Source of the DNA: Ciceribacter lividus | GTDB taxonomy: Bacteria; Pseudomonadota; Alphaproteobacteria; Rhizobiales; Rhizobiaceae | Direction: 5' to 3' | DNA: 64,000 nt | NCBI RefSeq assembly: GCF_003337715.1 | Contig: NZ_QPIX01000005.1 | Coordinates: 62,001-126,000 of the forward strand | Shown here: positions 19,112-29,691 of the stretch, one piece after another | Numbering within the stretch: the stretch's first letter is position 1 | Layout of the letters: the number at the start of each line of letters is the position of its first letter | The notes under the pieces: generated by a model | Seen by the model: the letters and a program-made list of their open reading frames with translations, nothing else | The model's database searches: none | Told to the model about the DNA's origin: nothing | Made by a program: the position numbers and the translations under genes

Positions 19112-19980
19112 ATGGCCGCCCCGGACAGGCCCCGGCCGACCGCCAGAGAACCGGAGGGCAGGGGGTGTCCGCCGCCACGCCGATGGACAAGCTCTGGCAG
19201 GAAACCGACGCCGAAAGGCTAACCGGCGAACCGGCGCTCGTCATCGACGTGCAGGGCTTCGAAGGACCGCTCGACCTGTTGCTCTATCTCGCCCGCAACC
19301 AGAAGGTCGACCTCTCGCGGATCTCCGTGCTGGCGCTTGCCGAACAATATCTGGAGTTCATCGAGACCGCCCGGCGCATCCGCATCGAGCTCGCCGCCGA
19401 TTATCTGGTGATGGCGGCCTGGCTCGCCTACCTCAAATCCCGCCTCCTGATCCCGCAGCAGGCGAAGGACGACGGCCCTTCGGGCGAGGAGATGGCCGCA
19501 ACCCTTGCCTTTCGCCTCAAGAGGCTGGAGGCGATGCGCGAAGCGGCGACGCGCCTCATCAACCGCAACCGCCTCGGCCGCGATGTCTATGCCCGCGGTG
19601 CGCCCGAACACGTGCCGACGCGCGTCGAGTCCGCTTATGAAGCGACGCTCTACGATCTGCTGACCGCTTATGCGGCGTTGCGCCAGCGCCAGTCGATCAC
19701 CCAGGTGACGATCGAACGGCGGCGCGTCTGGTCGCTCGCCGATGCCCGGGCCATATTGACGCGAATGATTGGTGAGATCGGCGACTGGACGACACTTGAC
19801 CAATACCTCTTGCGCTATGCGACGACTCCCGAGGAGCGGGTGACGGCGATTGCGAGCGCCTTTGCGGCCTCGCTGGAGCTCGTACGCGAAGGGCGCCTCG
19901 AAATCCGCCAGGAGGGCGCCTTCGCGCCGATCTACATGCGCGGCGGCCCGCGGGCCGCCGAACTCGCATCCTCGGAGTGA
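19108..19980 (+). CDS. scpA: Segregation and condensation protein A
   Basis: 290 residues, starting in the ATGA overlap with nagZ. The kleisin signature FEGPLDLLLYLARNQKVDLSRI-like region (about 48-70) is followed by YLEFIETA, DYLVMAAWLAYLKSRLLIP and a C-terminal winged-helix region. ScpA bridges the SMC dimer together with ScpB in chromosome condensation and segregation. The first 45 residues are variable, so a later start is possible, but the overlap favours this one. Confidence 0.94.
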   Translation: MNGRPGQAPADRQRTGGQGVSAATPMDKLWQETDAERLTGEPALVIDVQGFEGPLDLLLYLARNQKVDLSRISVLALAEQYLEFIETARRIRIELAADYLVMAAWLAYLKSRLLIPQQAKDDGPSGEEMAATLAFRLKRLEAMREAATRLINRNRLGRDVYARGAPEHVPTRVESAYEATLYDLLTAYAALRQRQSITQVTIERRRVWSLADARAILTRMIGEIGDWTTLDQYLLRYATTPEERVTAIASAFAASLELVREGRLEIRQEGAFAPIYMRGGPRAAELASSE

Positions 19981-20708
19981 GCGCGATGGTGGAGGTCTTG
20001 CAGGAGGAGCGGTTGGATCTCGGCGACGACGAGGAATTCACGCCCGAACGCGACCGCGCCGAGCGGGAGGCCCTGAGGATCGCCGAAGCACTGGTGTTCG
20101 CGTCCGCCGAACCCGTCTCGGAGAAATTTCTGGCGGAGCGTCTGCCGCGCGGCATCGACGTGACGGTGCTGATGCAGACGCTGAAGGTCGAATATGCCGG
20201 CCGTGGCGTGAACCTCGTGCAGATCGGCGACCATTGGGCTTTCCGCACCGCGGCTGATATCTCCTTCGTCATCCGCAAAGAGGAGAGCGAGGCGAAGAAA
20301 CTTTCCCGCGCGGCACTCGAAGTCCTTGCAATCATCGCCTATCACCAGCCGGTGACGCGCGCCGAGATCGAGGAAATCCGTGGCGTCCAGACCTCGAAGG
20401 GGACCCTCGACGTGCTGATGGAGGCCGGCTGGGTGCGCTTCCGTGGCCGGCGACGTTCGCCGGGGCGGCCGGTGACGCTCGGTACCACGCGTGATTTCCT
20501 CGATCATTTCGGTCTGGAAGAGCTGCGCGACCTGCCCGGTCTCGAGGAGCTGAAGGGGGCGGGTCTCCTTTCCGGTCGCATACCGGCCAACTTCAATATC
20601 GCCATTCCGACGATCGGCGACGACCTGACCGAGGACGAAGATCCGATCACCCAGCTCGATCTCGAGGAACTCGGCCTCTTGACTCCGGGTGGTGAACCGG
20701 ACGAATAG
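19977..20708 (+). CDS. scpB: Segregation and condensation protein B
   Basis: 243 residues from GTG 19977, which overlaps the scpA stop (GTGA); ATG 19986 is an alternative start. Tandem winged-helix protein with AEALVFASAEPVSEKFLAERLP, SRAALEVLAIIAYHQPVTRAEIEEIRGV and GRPVTLGTTRDFLDHFGL, all typical of ScpB. It dimerises and binds ScpA in the SMC complex. It ends the nagZ-scpA-scpB operon. Confidence 0.94.
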   Translation: MSAMVEVLQEERLDLGDDEEFTPERDRAEREALRIAEALVFASAEPVSEKFLAERLPRGIDVTVLMQTLKVEYAGRGVNLVQIGDHWAFRTAADISFVIRKEESEAKKLSRAALEVLAIIAYHQPVTRAEIEEIRGVQTSKGTLDVLMEAGWVRFRGRRRSPGRPVTLGTTRDFLDHFGLEELRDLPGLEELKGAGLLSGRIPANFNIAIPTIGDDLTEDEDPITQLDLEELGLLTPGGEPDE

Positions 20709-20802
20709 GTTCATGTTTTGAACTGCAACAGGTTGCGTCCGGGTCTGCGGGTCGCCGCAAGGCCGCCGTACCCCAAGAGAGCGCAGCCGCTCGGACGGTG
20801 GA

Positions 20803-21906
20803 ATGAATTCGAGTACGGCAATCGCACCGCGAGGAAACGCCAGGCGCACGGCCGGTGTGACCTTTGCGGCCCGCCTGAGCTTCGAGGACATCCGTCACAG
20901 CTATCACGGCAAGGAAACCATTCGTGGTGTGACACTCACCGCCGAGGCGGGCGAGGTGCTCTGTCTGCTCGGTCCGTCCGGATCGGGCAAGACGACCTTG
21001 CTGCGGATAGCCGCAGGCATCGAGGTCCAGACCTCCGGCCGGTTACTCCTCAACGAGCGCGAGGTGGCGGGGCCGTCCGGTTTCGTGCCGCCGGAGCAGC
21101 GCGGCATTGGTCTCATGTTCCAGGACTTCGCGCTCTTTCCCCACATGAGCGTGATCGACAACGTCCGCTTCGGCCTCACTGCGCTTCCCGCCGGCGAGGC
21201 GAGGGCCGAGGCCATGCTCGCGCTCGAGCGCGTCGGCCTCGCCCATTACGCGGACAAGTATCCGCACGTCCTTTCCGGCGGGGAGCAGCAGCGCGTGGCG
21301 CTCGCCCGGGCTCTGGCGCCACGGCCGGGCGTGCTCCTGATGGACGAGCCGTTTTCCGGGCTCGATTCCCGCCTGAAGGACCAGATCCGTGCCGACACGC
21401 TGGCGATCCTGCGGGAGACGAGGGCGACTGCCGTCGTTGTTACCCACGACGCCGAGGAGGCGATGCGCATGGCCGACCGGATTGCGCTTCTGCGCGACGG
21501 GAAGCTGGTCCAGGTCGGCACATCGGACGACCTCTACCGCCGGCCGAAAGACCTGTTCGCCGCCGCCTTCTTTTCGGAGATCAACGAGTTCTCGGGCGTC
21601 GTCAGGGGCGGCGGGGTGGAAACGCCGCTCGGCGTCGCTTCTGCGGGCACGATCCCGGAGGGGCGCGAAGTGTCCGTCGCGGTGCGTCTTTCTGGCGTGC
21701 ATGTGCTGGCGGAAGGCGGTCCGATCCCGGCCCGCATCGTGTCGCGCAGGTTCTTGGGCGTGGTCGAGATGCTGACGCTTGCTATTCCCGGACGGGAGCA
21801 GCCGGTACGCGCGCGCGTCCGGGCCGATCTTCTGGCGCCTGACCTCAAGGATGTGACCCTCAGGGTCGACGCGCAAGACATTTTGGTGTTTGAAAAAGAC
21901 GCGTAA
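20803..21906 (+). CDS. ABC transporter ATP-binding protein, orphan, PotA/FbpC type
   Basis: 367 residues. Walker [10 protein letters not shown] (about residue 58), Q-loop [12 protein letters not shown], signature [15 protein letters not shown], Walker [13 protein letters not shown] and H-loop [11 protein letters not shown] are all intact, followed by a C-terminal TOBE-like regulatory domain ([14 protein letters not shown] onward). This layout is that of ATPases serving iron, polyamine, thiamine or sulfate importers. No permease or binding protein gene is adjacent; it lies between scpB and tatA. The cognate transporter must be encoded elsewhere and the substrate cannot be told. Confidence 0.85.
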   Translation: MNSSTAIAPRGNARRTAGVTFAARLSFEDIRHSYHGKETIRGVTLTAEAGEVLCLLGPSGSGKTTLLRIAAGIEVQTSGRLLLNEREVAGPSGFVPPEQRGIGLMFQDFALFPHMSVIDNVRFGLTALPAGEARAEAMLALERVGLAHYADKYPHVLSGGEQQRVALARALAPRPGVLLMDEPFSGLDSRLKDQIRADTLAILRETRATAVVVTHDAEEAMRMADRIALLRDGKLVQVGTSDDLYRRPKDLFAAAFFSEINEFSGVVRGGGVETPLGVASAGTIPEGREVSVAVRLSGVHVLAEGGPIPARIVSRRFLGVVEMLTLAIPGREQPVRARVRADLLAPDLKDVTLRVDAQDILVFEKDA

Positions 21907-21947
21907 ACGTCTTACATCGATGGTACGCAAAACCGAGGGAGTTTGTA

Positions 21948-22142
21948 ATGGGTTCTTTTAGCATGTGGCATTGGCTGATCGTTCTGGCGATCGTGCTGCT
22001 CTTGTTTGGTCGCGGCAAGATTCCGGAACTGATGGGCGATGTCGCCAAGGGCATAAAGAGCTTCAAGAAGGGCATGTCCGACGACGATACCCCGGAACCA
22101 CCGAGCAAGACCGTGGAGCACAAGGCCGACGAAACGAAGTAA
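21948..22142 (+). CDS. tatA: Sec-independent translocase protein TatA
   Basis: 64 residues: one N-terminal membrane helix ([15 protein letters not shown]), the [22 protein letters not shown] hinge and amphipathic helix, and a short acidic tail. TatA polymerises into the twin-arginine translocation pore. First gene of tatABC; the Tat pathway is needed by the window's own HupS precursor. Confidence 0.95.
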   Translation: MGSFSMWHWLIVLAIVLLLFGRGKIPELMGDVAKGIKSFKKGMSDDDTPEPPSKTVEHKADETK

Positions 22143-22204
22143 GGCCGTTCCCGGCCGGGTGCATGCGGTCCTTCCAAGGGTCGGTGGCTTCAGGAGCCTG
22201 ATTT

Positions 22205-22822
22205 ATGCTGGATATTGGCTGGACCGAGCTGTTGGTCATTGCCGTGATCCTGATTGTCGTGGTCGGTCCGAAGGACCTGCCGCCGATGATCAGGGCGTTT
22301 GGGAAAATGACTGCCCGGTTGCGCAAGACCGCAGGCGAGTTCCGGGCGCAGTTCGACGAGGCATTGCGTGAGGCCGAACTCGACGAGTTGCGGCAAACGG
22401 TGAACGATGTCCGAAGCCTCAACCCGGCAAATGCGCTCCGCGATGCCGTCAACCCGCTACGGCAGGCCGGCAACGAAATCAGGAGCGAGTTGCAGAAGGC
22501 GACCACACCGGATGTGAAGCCGGCGGAAGCGTCGTCAGAGGCTACCGCAAGCGAAGGTACCGTCGCGCCTGTGGCGCCGCCAATGGCCGCGCCGTTGACC
22601 GGTGTCCCGCCGGAGCTTTCCGCGCCGGTGGCTGCTGCCGCGGAACCGGAGAAGGCAAAGCCGGCCGCGAAGAGGGTCGCCAAGCCCAAGGCCGAGCAAG
22701 CGGCTGCCGCGCCTGCCACAAAGGCGGCGCCCAAGCGGGCCGCACCGGCGAAGAAAGCCGAAACGGCGGCGAAGCCCGCCGCCCGCAAGCCGCGCACAGC
22801 CAAGAAAGAGGATAGCCAATGA
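22205..22822 (+). CDS. tatB: Sec-independent translocase protein TatB
   Basis: 205 residues. N-terminal helix MLDIGWTELLVIAVILIVVV, the GPKDLPPMIRAFGKM hinge and a long amphipathic helix, then a Pro/Ala/Lys-rich tail of about 90 residues ending KPRTAKKEDSQ. TatB with TatC recognises twin-arginine signal peptides. Its stop overlaps the tatC start by four bases (ATGA). Confidence 0.94.
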   Translation: MLDIGWTELLVIAVILIVVVGPKDLPPMIRAFGKMTARLRKTAGEFRAQFDEALREAELDELRQTVNDVRSLNPANALRDAVNPLRQAGNEIRSELQKATTPDVKPAEASSEATASEGTVAPVAPPMAAPLTGVPPELSAPVAAAAEPEKAKPAAKRVAKPKAEQAAAAPATKAAPKRAAPAKKAETAAKPAARKPRTAKKEDSQ

Positions 22823-23637
22823 GCGGCGATCTCAAGGACAAGCCGCAGCCGCTCGTCGAACATCTCATTGAACTGCGCACGCGCCTGATCTGGTCGCTCG
22901 TCGCGTTCTTCGCCGCCTTCATCGGCTGCTTCGCCTTCGCCAAGGACCTCTTCAATCTTCTGGTGGTTCCTTACAAATGGGCGGTGATCTGGGCCGGCCT
23001 CGACGTCTCGAAGGCTGAGCTCATCTATACGGCGCCTCAGGAGTTCTTCTTCACGCAGGTGAAGGTCTCCATGTTCGGCGCGCTGGTCATCGCCTTTCCG
23101 GTAATCGCCGCGCAGCTCTACAAGTTCGTCGCGCCCGGTCTCTACAAGAACGAGCGTCAGGCCTTCCTGCCGTTCCTGATCGCCTCGCCGATCCTCTTTC
23201 TTGTCGGCGGCGCGCTCGTCTATTTCTTTTTCACGCCGATGGTGATGTGGTTCTTCCTTGCGATGCAGCAGGCGCCGGACCAGAACGGCATCGCGATCTC
23301 GCTGATGCCGAAAGTGTCGGAGTATCTGAGCCTCATCATGACGCTCGTCTTCTCCTTCGGACTCGTTTTCCAGCTGCCGGTGGTAACGACCCTGCTTGCC
23401 CGGGTCGGCCTGCTCGAAAGCGCATGGCTTGCCGGAAAGCGCAAGTATTTCATCGTCGTCGCCTTCGTGATCGCCGCGGTTCTGACCCCACCTGACCCGG
23501 TCTCCCAGATCGGTCTTGCACTGCCCACGATCCTTCTCTACGAGGTAGCGATCTATGCAGCGCGACTCGTGGAGCGCAAGCGCGCCGCTGCGGCTTTGGT
23601 CGAGGCGGACGAATCCGCGGGCGCCGGCGAGGTTTGA
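22819..23637 (+). CDS. tatC: Sec-independent translocase protein TatC
   Basis: 272 residues with six membrane segments. Conserved N-terminal PLVEHLIELRTRLIWSL (signal-peptide binding face) and the FxFxFG-type mid region (VSEYLSLIMTLVFSFGLVFQLPV) identify TatC. It is the twin-arginine receptor subunit, co-transcribed with tatA and tatB. Confidence 0.96.
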   Translation: MSGDLKDKPQPLVEHLIELRTRLIWSLVAFFAAFIGCFAFAKDLFNLLVVPYKWAVIWAGLDVSKAELIYTAPQEFFFTQVKVSMFGALVIAFPVIAAQLYKFVAPGLYKNERQAFLPFLIASPILFLVGGALVYFFFTPMVMWFFLAMQQAPDQNGIAISLMPKVSEYLSLIMTLVFSFGLVFQLPVVTTLLARVGLLESAWLAGKRKYFIVVAFVIAAVLTPPDPVSQIGLALPTILLYEVAIYAARLVERKRAAAALVEADESAGAGEV

Positions 23638-23742
23638 GCCCGGGCCCAGGCGCGGCTGCGTCCGGCCTGTGACAAACGGCGTCCGGCTTCGGCGCCGCAC
23701 TGTTTCCGTCCGACGACCACGACAACACGATCTGGAACGACA

Positions 23743-25026
<1,284 letters not shown>

Positions 25027-25042
25027 CCGGAACGAGGCACGG

Positions 25043-25819
25043 ATGCGCATTCTGCTCACCAATGACGACGGCATCCACGCCGAAGGGCTGGCGGTTCTGG
25101 AGCGTATCGCTCGCGCGCTTTCCGACGATGTCTGGATCGTCGCGCCGGAGACCGACCAGAGCGGTCTTGCGCATTCGCTGACGCTCTCCGAGCCGTTGCG
25201 CCTGCGCAAGGTCTCCGACAAGCATTACGCGCTGCGCGGCACGCCGACCGACTGCGTGATCATGGGCATCCGCGAGATACTTGATCGCAAGCCGGATCTG
25301 GTGCTCTCGGGCGTCAATGCCGGGTCGAACCTTGCCGACGATGTGACCTACTCCGGCACCGTTGCCGGGGCCATCGAGGGAACCTTGCAGGGCGTACGTT
25401 CGATCGCCCTCAGCCAGAGCTACACCTATACGGCCGAAGGGCCGCGCTACATTCCCTGGGAAACCGCTGAAACGCTCGCGCCCGATCTCATTCGCAGGCT
25501 GATGACGGTGGAGATGACCGCGGACACGCTGATCAACGTCAACTTCCCGAACTGCGCGCCGAAGGACGTGCAGGGGATTGCCGTCACGGCGCAGGGCAAG
25601 CTGGACTTCGGGTTGACGGTCGAACAGCGGTCGGATGGTCGTGGCTTTCCGTATTACTGGCTGCGCTTCGGCGAGCGCCAGGGGCACTTTCGTGAAGGCA
25701 CGGACATCCATGCGGTCAAGAGCAACAAGATTTCGGTCACGCCGCTCAAGCTCGACCTCACCGACTATAGTGCCCAGGATCGTCTGGCACAGGCTCTTGG
25801 ATACGGGGTGAACGATTGA
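25043..25819 (+). CDS. surE: 5'/3'-nucleotidase SurE
   Basis: 258 residues. SurE signatures are all present: [16 protein letters not shown] with the metal-binding Asp pair, [26 protein letters not shown] and [20 protein letters not shown]. It dephosphorylates nucleoside monophosphates. The stop overlaps the next gene's start (TTGAAG context, four bases), and surE-pcm-lysM/M23 is the same order as surE-pcm-nlpD in enterobacteria. Confidence 0.96.
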   Translation: MRILLTNDDGIHAEGLAVLERIARALSDDVWIVAPETDQSGLAHSLTLSEPLRLRKVSDKHYALRGTPTDCVIMGIREILDRKPDLVLSGVNAGSNLADDVTYSGTVAGAIEGTLQGVRSIALSQSYTYTAEGPRYIPWETAETLAPDLIRRLMTVEMTADTLINVNFPNCAPKDVQGIAVTAQGKLDFGLTVEQRSDGRGFPYYWLRFGERQGHFREGTDIHAVKSNKISVTPLKLDLTDYSAQDRLAQALGYGVND

Positions 25820-26469
25820 AGTCGGCGATGGTCGAAAAGGAAGGCTTTGCCGCGCTGGTTCTGCGCCTGCGCGCCGAAGGAATTTCCGATCTCGACCTTC
25901 TGACCGCTGTCGAACAGACCCCGCGTTCGGCGTTCGTGCCGCCGCAGTTCGCCGATCAGGCCTATTCGAGCCGCACCATTCCGATCGAGTGCGGGGCGTT
26001 CATGGAAGGGGCAGATCTCGCTTTGCGCCTCCTCGATCGTCTCAACGTGAAGCCGGGACAGCGGGTGTTGGACATCGGCACCGGTAGCGGCTTCATGGCG
26101 GCGGTGCTCGGCAGGCTCACCGAGCGTGTCGTCTCAATCGACCGCTACAAGACGTTAGTCGGCGACGCGCAACGCCGGCTCGAAAAGCTCGGTATCCGCA
26201 ACGTCGTCCTGCGTCAGGCCGACGGCAGCAACGGGCTTCCGGGCGAGGGGACCTTCGATCGCATCCTTTCCACTGCAGCGTTTCCGGCCATGCCGCGCTT
26301 CTACGCGGAGCAACTGGTTTCGGGCGGCATCTTCCTGGCCCCGCTGATGGTGTCGGAGGACACCTGCATGATGGTGCGGCTCACGAAGACCGGCAGTCGC
26401 TTCGAGCGCGAGGACCTTTTCCAGGTGCCCTACCTGCCGCTCGTGCCCAAGGTCGCCTCCTATCTCTGA
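25816..26469 (+). CDS. pcm: Protein-L-isoaspartate O-methyltransferase family protein
   Basis: 217 residues, the normal Pcm length. [13 protein letters not shown] at the start, [19 protein letters not shown] as the SAM motif (about 80-95), and [13 protein letters not shown] are recognisable. The canonical TISQP substrate segment reads [10 protein letters not shown], so activity on isoaspartyl residues is uncertain. It overlaps surE and is followed by the LysM/M23 gene. Synteny supports the name pcm. A divergent paralogue is at the left edge of the window. Confidence 0.83.
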   Translation: MKSAMVEKEGFAALVLRLRAEGISDLDLLTAVEQTPRSAFVPPQFADQAYSSRTIPIECGAFMEGADLALRLLDRLNVKPGQRVLDIGTGSGFMAAVLGRLTERVVSIDRYKTLVGDAQRRLEKLGIRNVVLRQADGSNGLPGEGTFDRILSTAAFPAMPRFYAEQLVSGGIFLAPLMVSEDTCMMVRLTKTGSRFEREDLFQVPYLPLVPKVASYL

Positions 26470-26598
26470 GGGACGTCCGCGCACTCGAAAGGGTGCCGTT
26501 GCCAAATAGTTCACTGCGATTCCCGCCAGTTAACCGGGCGGTAACACTAACGCGCTTTAATCATCCCACATCCAGTTGAGTATTTTGTGGGTCGAGTT

Positions 26599-28128
26599 AT
26601 GCGTGAGAATTCGTCGCTGAAAGCCGAACTGCCTATCGTCCGGATCGCAGGTGCGATGCTGTTGGCGAGTGTCGCTGCCGGATGCAGTTCCGACGCGACC
26701 CGCTTCAGTTCCATCTTTTCCCAGGACACGATGACCACCGCGTCAATCCCGCAGCGGGGCGACGGCGGTGTCGGTATCGATGGCCATCCAACGCCGAGCG
26801 CCGACATTGCGGGCGCGCAGCCGTCCTATTCGCAGGACTACAGCACCCGTCAGCAGGCGCTGAGCCAGCCCTATCCGGCGCAGCCTGCCGCCTCCGGCTC
26901 GGTCGCCCGCATGGCAAGTTCGCCCGTCGCGGTGCAGAGAGCCGAGCTCGCGGCGCCGACGGCGGATGCCGGCCGGCAGCAGGCGATGGCGCAGCCGTTC
27001 CCCTCCGCGCAGAAGCCGGCGCAGAAAGCGGTGAATGACGATCTGACCACCGGCAGCAATCCGCCGGCAGGCAACTGGGCGACGGCAAGCGAGTCCCGCG
27101 TCACCCTTCGGCCTGGGGAAACGGTCGCTACGCTCTCGAAACGCTTCGGCGTATCCGAAGCGGCGATCCTGAAGGCGAACGGCCTCAGTCAGGCCTCCGA
27201 TGCTGCCCCCGGGCAGCTGATGATCATCCCGCGCCTCGGTGGCAACGCGGCTCGCGCTGCTGCGGACGTCGCCGCATTGCCGGAAAAGGGCAATATTCCG
27301 ACCCGACTGCCTCAGCAGGAGCAGAAGGTCGCGGTGCTGCCGAACACGCAGGGCAACCGCGACAAATCGCAGGCGCAATCCGCAGGTGCCACCGGCAAGA
27401 GCGTCGCTGGCGCCGGCGAGGGCGGAACCTACGTCGTGAAGCCGGGCGATACGCTGACCAAGATCGCCAAGGCGACCGGCACGCCGATCGACGCCCTCAA
27501 GGCTGCGAACGGTCTTTCCTCGACCAATATCCGGATCGGCCAGGCGCTGAAGATCCCCTCGGCTGGCAGCGCGCCGGCTTCGATGAAGGTCGCCGCCGCC
27601 AAGCCGTCCGATGCGACTCTGAAGACCGCCTCGATCCCGTCGACCGCTGGGAAGAAGGCGACGCCGGCCGCCTACCAGCCGCCCGCAGCCACCCAGACGG
27701 TTGGCGACGTCGCCTCGGCGACGACCAAGGAGGATGCTCCGGAAACCACCGGCATCGGCAAATATCGCTGGCCGGTTACGGGCGCGGTCGTCGCAGGCTA
27801 CGGCGCGAACGTCGAAGGCAAGCGCAATGACGGCATCGATATCTCCGTTCCCGCCGGCACGCCGGTCAAGGCCGCAGAAAACGGCGTGGTCATCTATGCC
27901 GGCAATGGCCTCAAGGAACTCGGTAACACGGTGCTCGTCCGCCACGATGACGGCACGGTCACCGTCTACGGCCATGCCGATACGTTGAAGGTCCAGCGCG
28001 GCCAGAAGGTTCAGCGCGGCCAGCAGCTTGCCACGTCCGGGATGAGCGGCAGCGCCAAGCGCCCGTTGCTCCACTTCGAGGTCCGCAAAGATGCAACCCC
28101 GGTCAACCCGATGACTTTCCTGGAATAG
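26599..28128 (+). CDS. LysM-M23 lipoprotein, degenerate LytM domain (NlpD/DipM-like amidase activator)
   Basis: 509 residues from ATG 26599 (GTG 26587 is an alternative). Lipobox VAAGC with the lipidated Cys at residue 29; two LysM domains (VTLRPGETVATLSKRFGVSE and YVVKPGDTLTKIAKATG starts); C-terminal M23/LytM domain from KYRWPVTGAVV. The zinc ligands are incomplete: the HxxxD motif reads N410-D-G-I-D414 and HxH reads L490-L-H492. The protein is therefore unlikely to cut peptidoglycan itself and more likely activates amidases at division, as NlpD and DipM do. Its place after surE-pcm matches nlpD. Known name for alphaproteobacteria: DipM; choice between them is not resolvable here. Confidence 0.87.
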   Translation: MRENSSLKAELPIVRIAGAMLLASVAAGCSSDATRFSSIFSQDTMTTASIPQRGDGGVGIDGHPTPSADIAGAQPSYSQDYSTRQQALSQPYPAQPAASGSVARMASSPVAVQRAELAAPTADAGRQQAMAQPFPSAQKPAQKAVNDDLTTGSNPPAGNWATASESRVTLRPGETVATLSKRFGVSEAAILKANGLSQASDAAPGQLMIIPRLGGNAARAAADVAALPEKGNIPTRLPQQEQKVAVLPNTQGNRDKSQAQSAGATGKSVAGAGEGGTYVVKPGDTLTKIAKATGTPIDALKAANGLSSTNIRIGQALKIPSAGSAPASMKVAAAKPSDATLKTASIPSTAGKKATPAAYQPPAATQTVGDVASATTKEDAPETTGIGKYRWPVTGAVVAGYGANVEGKRNDGIDISVPAGTPVKAAENGVVIYAGNGLKELGNTVLVRHDDGTVTVYGHADTLKVQRGQKVQRGQQLATSGMSGSAKRPLLHFEVRKDATPVNPMTFLE

Positions 28129-28152
28129 GTATTGCGCACCAGGAGAGCTTAG

Positions 28153-28180
28153 AAAAGGTCCGGCCTCCCGGACCTTTTTT
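28153..28180 (+). terminator. Rho-independent terminator of the LysM/M23 gene
   Basis: AAAAGGTCCGG (28153-28163), loop CCTC, CCGGACCTTTT (28168-28178) followed by further T: a perfect 11-base-pair stem. It also faces the convergent DUF815 gene ending at 28189. Confidence 0.92.
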
Positions 28181-28188
28181 CGTTTTTG

Positions 28189-29061
28189 TCAGCCGCGGTC
28201 CATGGTGATGCGCAGGCGCCCCGCGAGGTCCTGGATGTATTGCCAGGCCACGCGGCCGGAGCGGCCGCCGCGGGTGGTTGCCCATTCGAGCGCCTCGGCA
28301 TGCAGCGTTTCGCGGTCGAGCGGCAGGCGGAAATGTTCTGCGTATCCGTCGATCATCGTCAGATAGTCGTCCTGGCTGCATTTGTGGAAGCCGAGCCAGA
28401 GGCCGAAGCGGTCGGAGAGCGAAACCTTTTCCTCAACCGCTTCCGAGGGATTGATCGCGGTCGACTGCTCGTTCTCCATCATGTGACGCGGCAGCAGGTG
28501 GCGACGGTTGGATGTGGCGTAGAAGAGTACGTTGTCGGGGCGGCCTTCGATACCGCCATCGAGCGCCGCCTTCAGCGACTTGTAGGCGGTGTCGTCGTGA
28601 TCGAAGGAAAGGTCGTCGCAGAAAACGATCACCCGGTGGGGCGACGCCTTCATCATGTCGAGGAGGACGGGCAGCGAGGAAATATCCTCACGGTGCACCT
28701 CGACGAGCTTCAGCGAAATACCGGTCGTCTCCTTTACATCGGCGTGGACGGCCTTGACCAGCGACGACTTGCCCATGCCGCGCGCGCCCCAGAGCAGGAC
28801 GTTGTTGGCCGGAAAGCCTTCTGCGAAGCGCAGCGTGTTCTCATGCAGGATGTCGCGGACGTGATCGACGCCGCGGATCAGCGACAGGGCTACCCGGTTC
28901 GGGCGCGCGACCGGCTGAAGGTGGCTGCGCGGCGGCACCCAGACGAAGCAATCGGCGGATTCCCAGTCGTTCTCGGCAGGGGCGGGGCCTGCCAGACGTT
29001 CCACGGCGACCGTCAGCCGGCGCAGCTCGTTCAGGATCAGGCGGTTGAGTTCCTCGGCCAT
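28189..29061 (-). CDS. DUF815 family P-loop ATPase
   Basis: 290 residues from the ATG at 29061 (MAEELNRLILNELRRL). Walker A GARGMGKSS (about residue 94), Walker B-like VIVFCDDLSFD, then LKAALDGGIEGRPDNVLFYATSNRRHL, the standard DUF815 core, where the SNRRHL Arg resembles an AAA+ sensor. DUF815 proteins are widespread in alphaproteobacteria with no settled role. It is divergent from yajC across about 215 bases and sits alone. Confidence 0.85.
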   Translation of the reverse strand: MAEELNRLILNELRRLTVAVERLAGPAPAENDWESADCFVWVPPRSHLQPVARPNRVALSLIRGVDHVRDILHENTLRFAEGFPANNVLLWGARGMGKSSLVKAVHADVKETTGISLKLVEVHREDISSLPVLLDMMKASPHRVIVFCDDLSFDHDDTAYKSLKAALDGGIEGRPDNVLFYATSNRRHLLPRHMMENEQSTAINPSEAVEEKVSLSDRFGLWLGFHKCSQDDYLTMIDGYAEHFRLPLDRETLHAEALEWATTRGGRSGRVAWQYIQDLAGRLRITMDRG

Positions 29062-29277
29062 GAATGTTTCCTCGCGCAAGTGAAGAAGCTCTGCGGCTTT
29101 GTCCGCTTTTTCCGGGCGGTAGCATGGCCTTTTGCGGCACGAAAGGGTAAGACGCCTTGAATCGGTACGCACGGCCGCCGTTTCTGTTGCAATCGCTTGG
29201 CTCGCCACTATATTCCGGCGACCTGAAGCGGCAGCAGCGGCTGCCGGCAAGCCTTGTTGTCTAGGGAGTTCTTTTCC

Positions 29278-29628
29278 ATGTTCATTACGCAGGCATTCGC
29301 GCAGGACGCAGCAGCCCAGGGCGCAACCGGCTTCGGCTCCGGTCTCGAAATGCTCTTCCTTTTCGCCCCGCTGATGGTCGTCTGGTACTTCTTTTTGATC
29401 CGGCCGCAGCGCCAGCAGATGAAGAAGCGCGAGGAAACCCTTTCCTCCATCCGTCGTGGCGACCAGGTCGTGCTCGGCGGCGGCATCGTCGGCAAGGTCG
29501 CCAAGGTCGTTGACGACAAGGAACTGGATGTCGAGATCGGCGACGGTGTGAAGGTCCGCGTCCTGCGCGCCTACGTCGCGGAAGTCCGCGTGAAGGGCGA
29601 GCCGGTCAAGGCCGACGCAGCATCCTGA
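29278..29628 (+). CDS. yajC: Preprotein translocase subunit YajC
   Basis: 116 residues from ATG 29278 (MFITQAFAQDAAAQ). One membrane helix (MLFLFAPLMVVWYFFLIRPQRQQMKKR, about residues 22-48) with the YajC hallmark FFLIRPQRQQMK, followed by the RRGDQVVLGGGIVGKV beta domain. It associates with SecDF in the Sec holotranslocon. secD-secF follows 63 bases downstream. Confidence 0.95.
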   Translation: MFITQAFAQDAAAQGATGFGSGLEMLFLFAPLMVVWYFFLIRPQRQQMKKREETLSSIRRGDQVVLGGGIVGKVAKVVDDKELDVEIGDGVKVRVLRAYVAEVRVKGEPVKADAAS

Positions 29629-29691
29629 TTGTTGGTGCGGCGCCTCGAGAGGCACGGTCACCGGTTGTCATAACCTGATTTCGAGAGTTTC

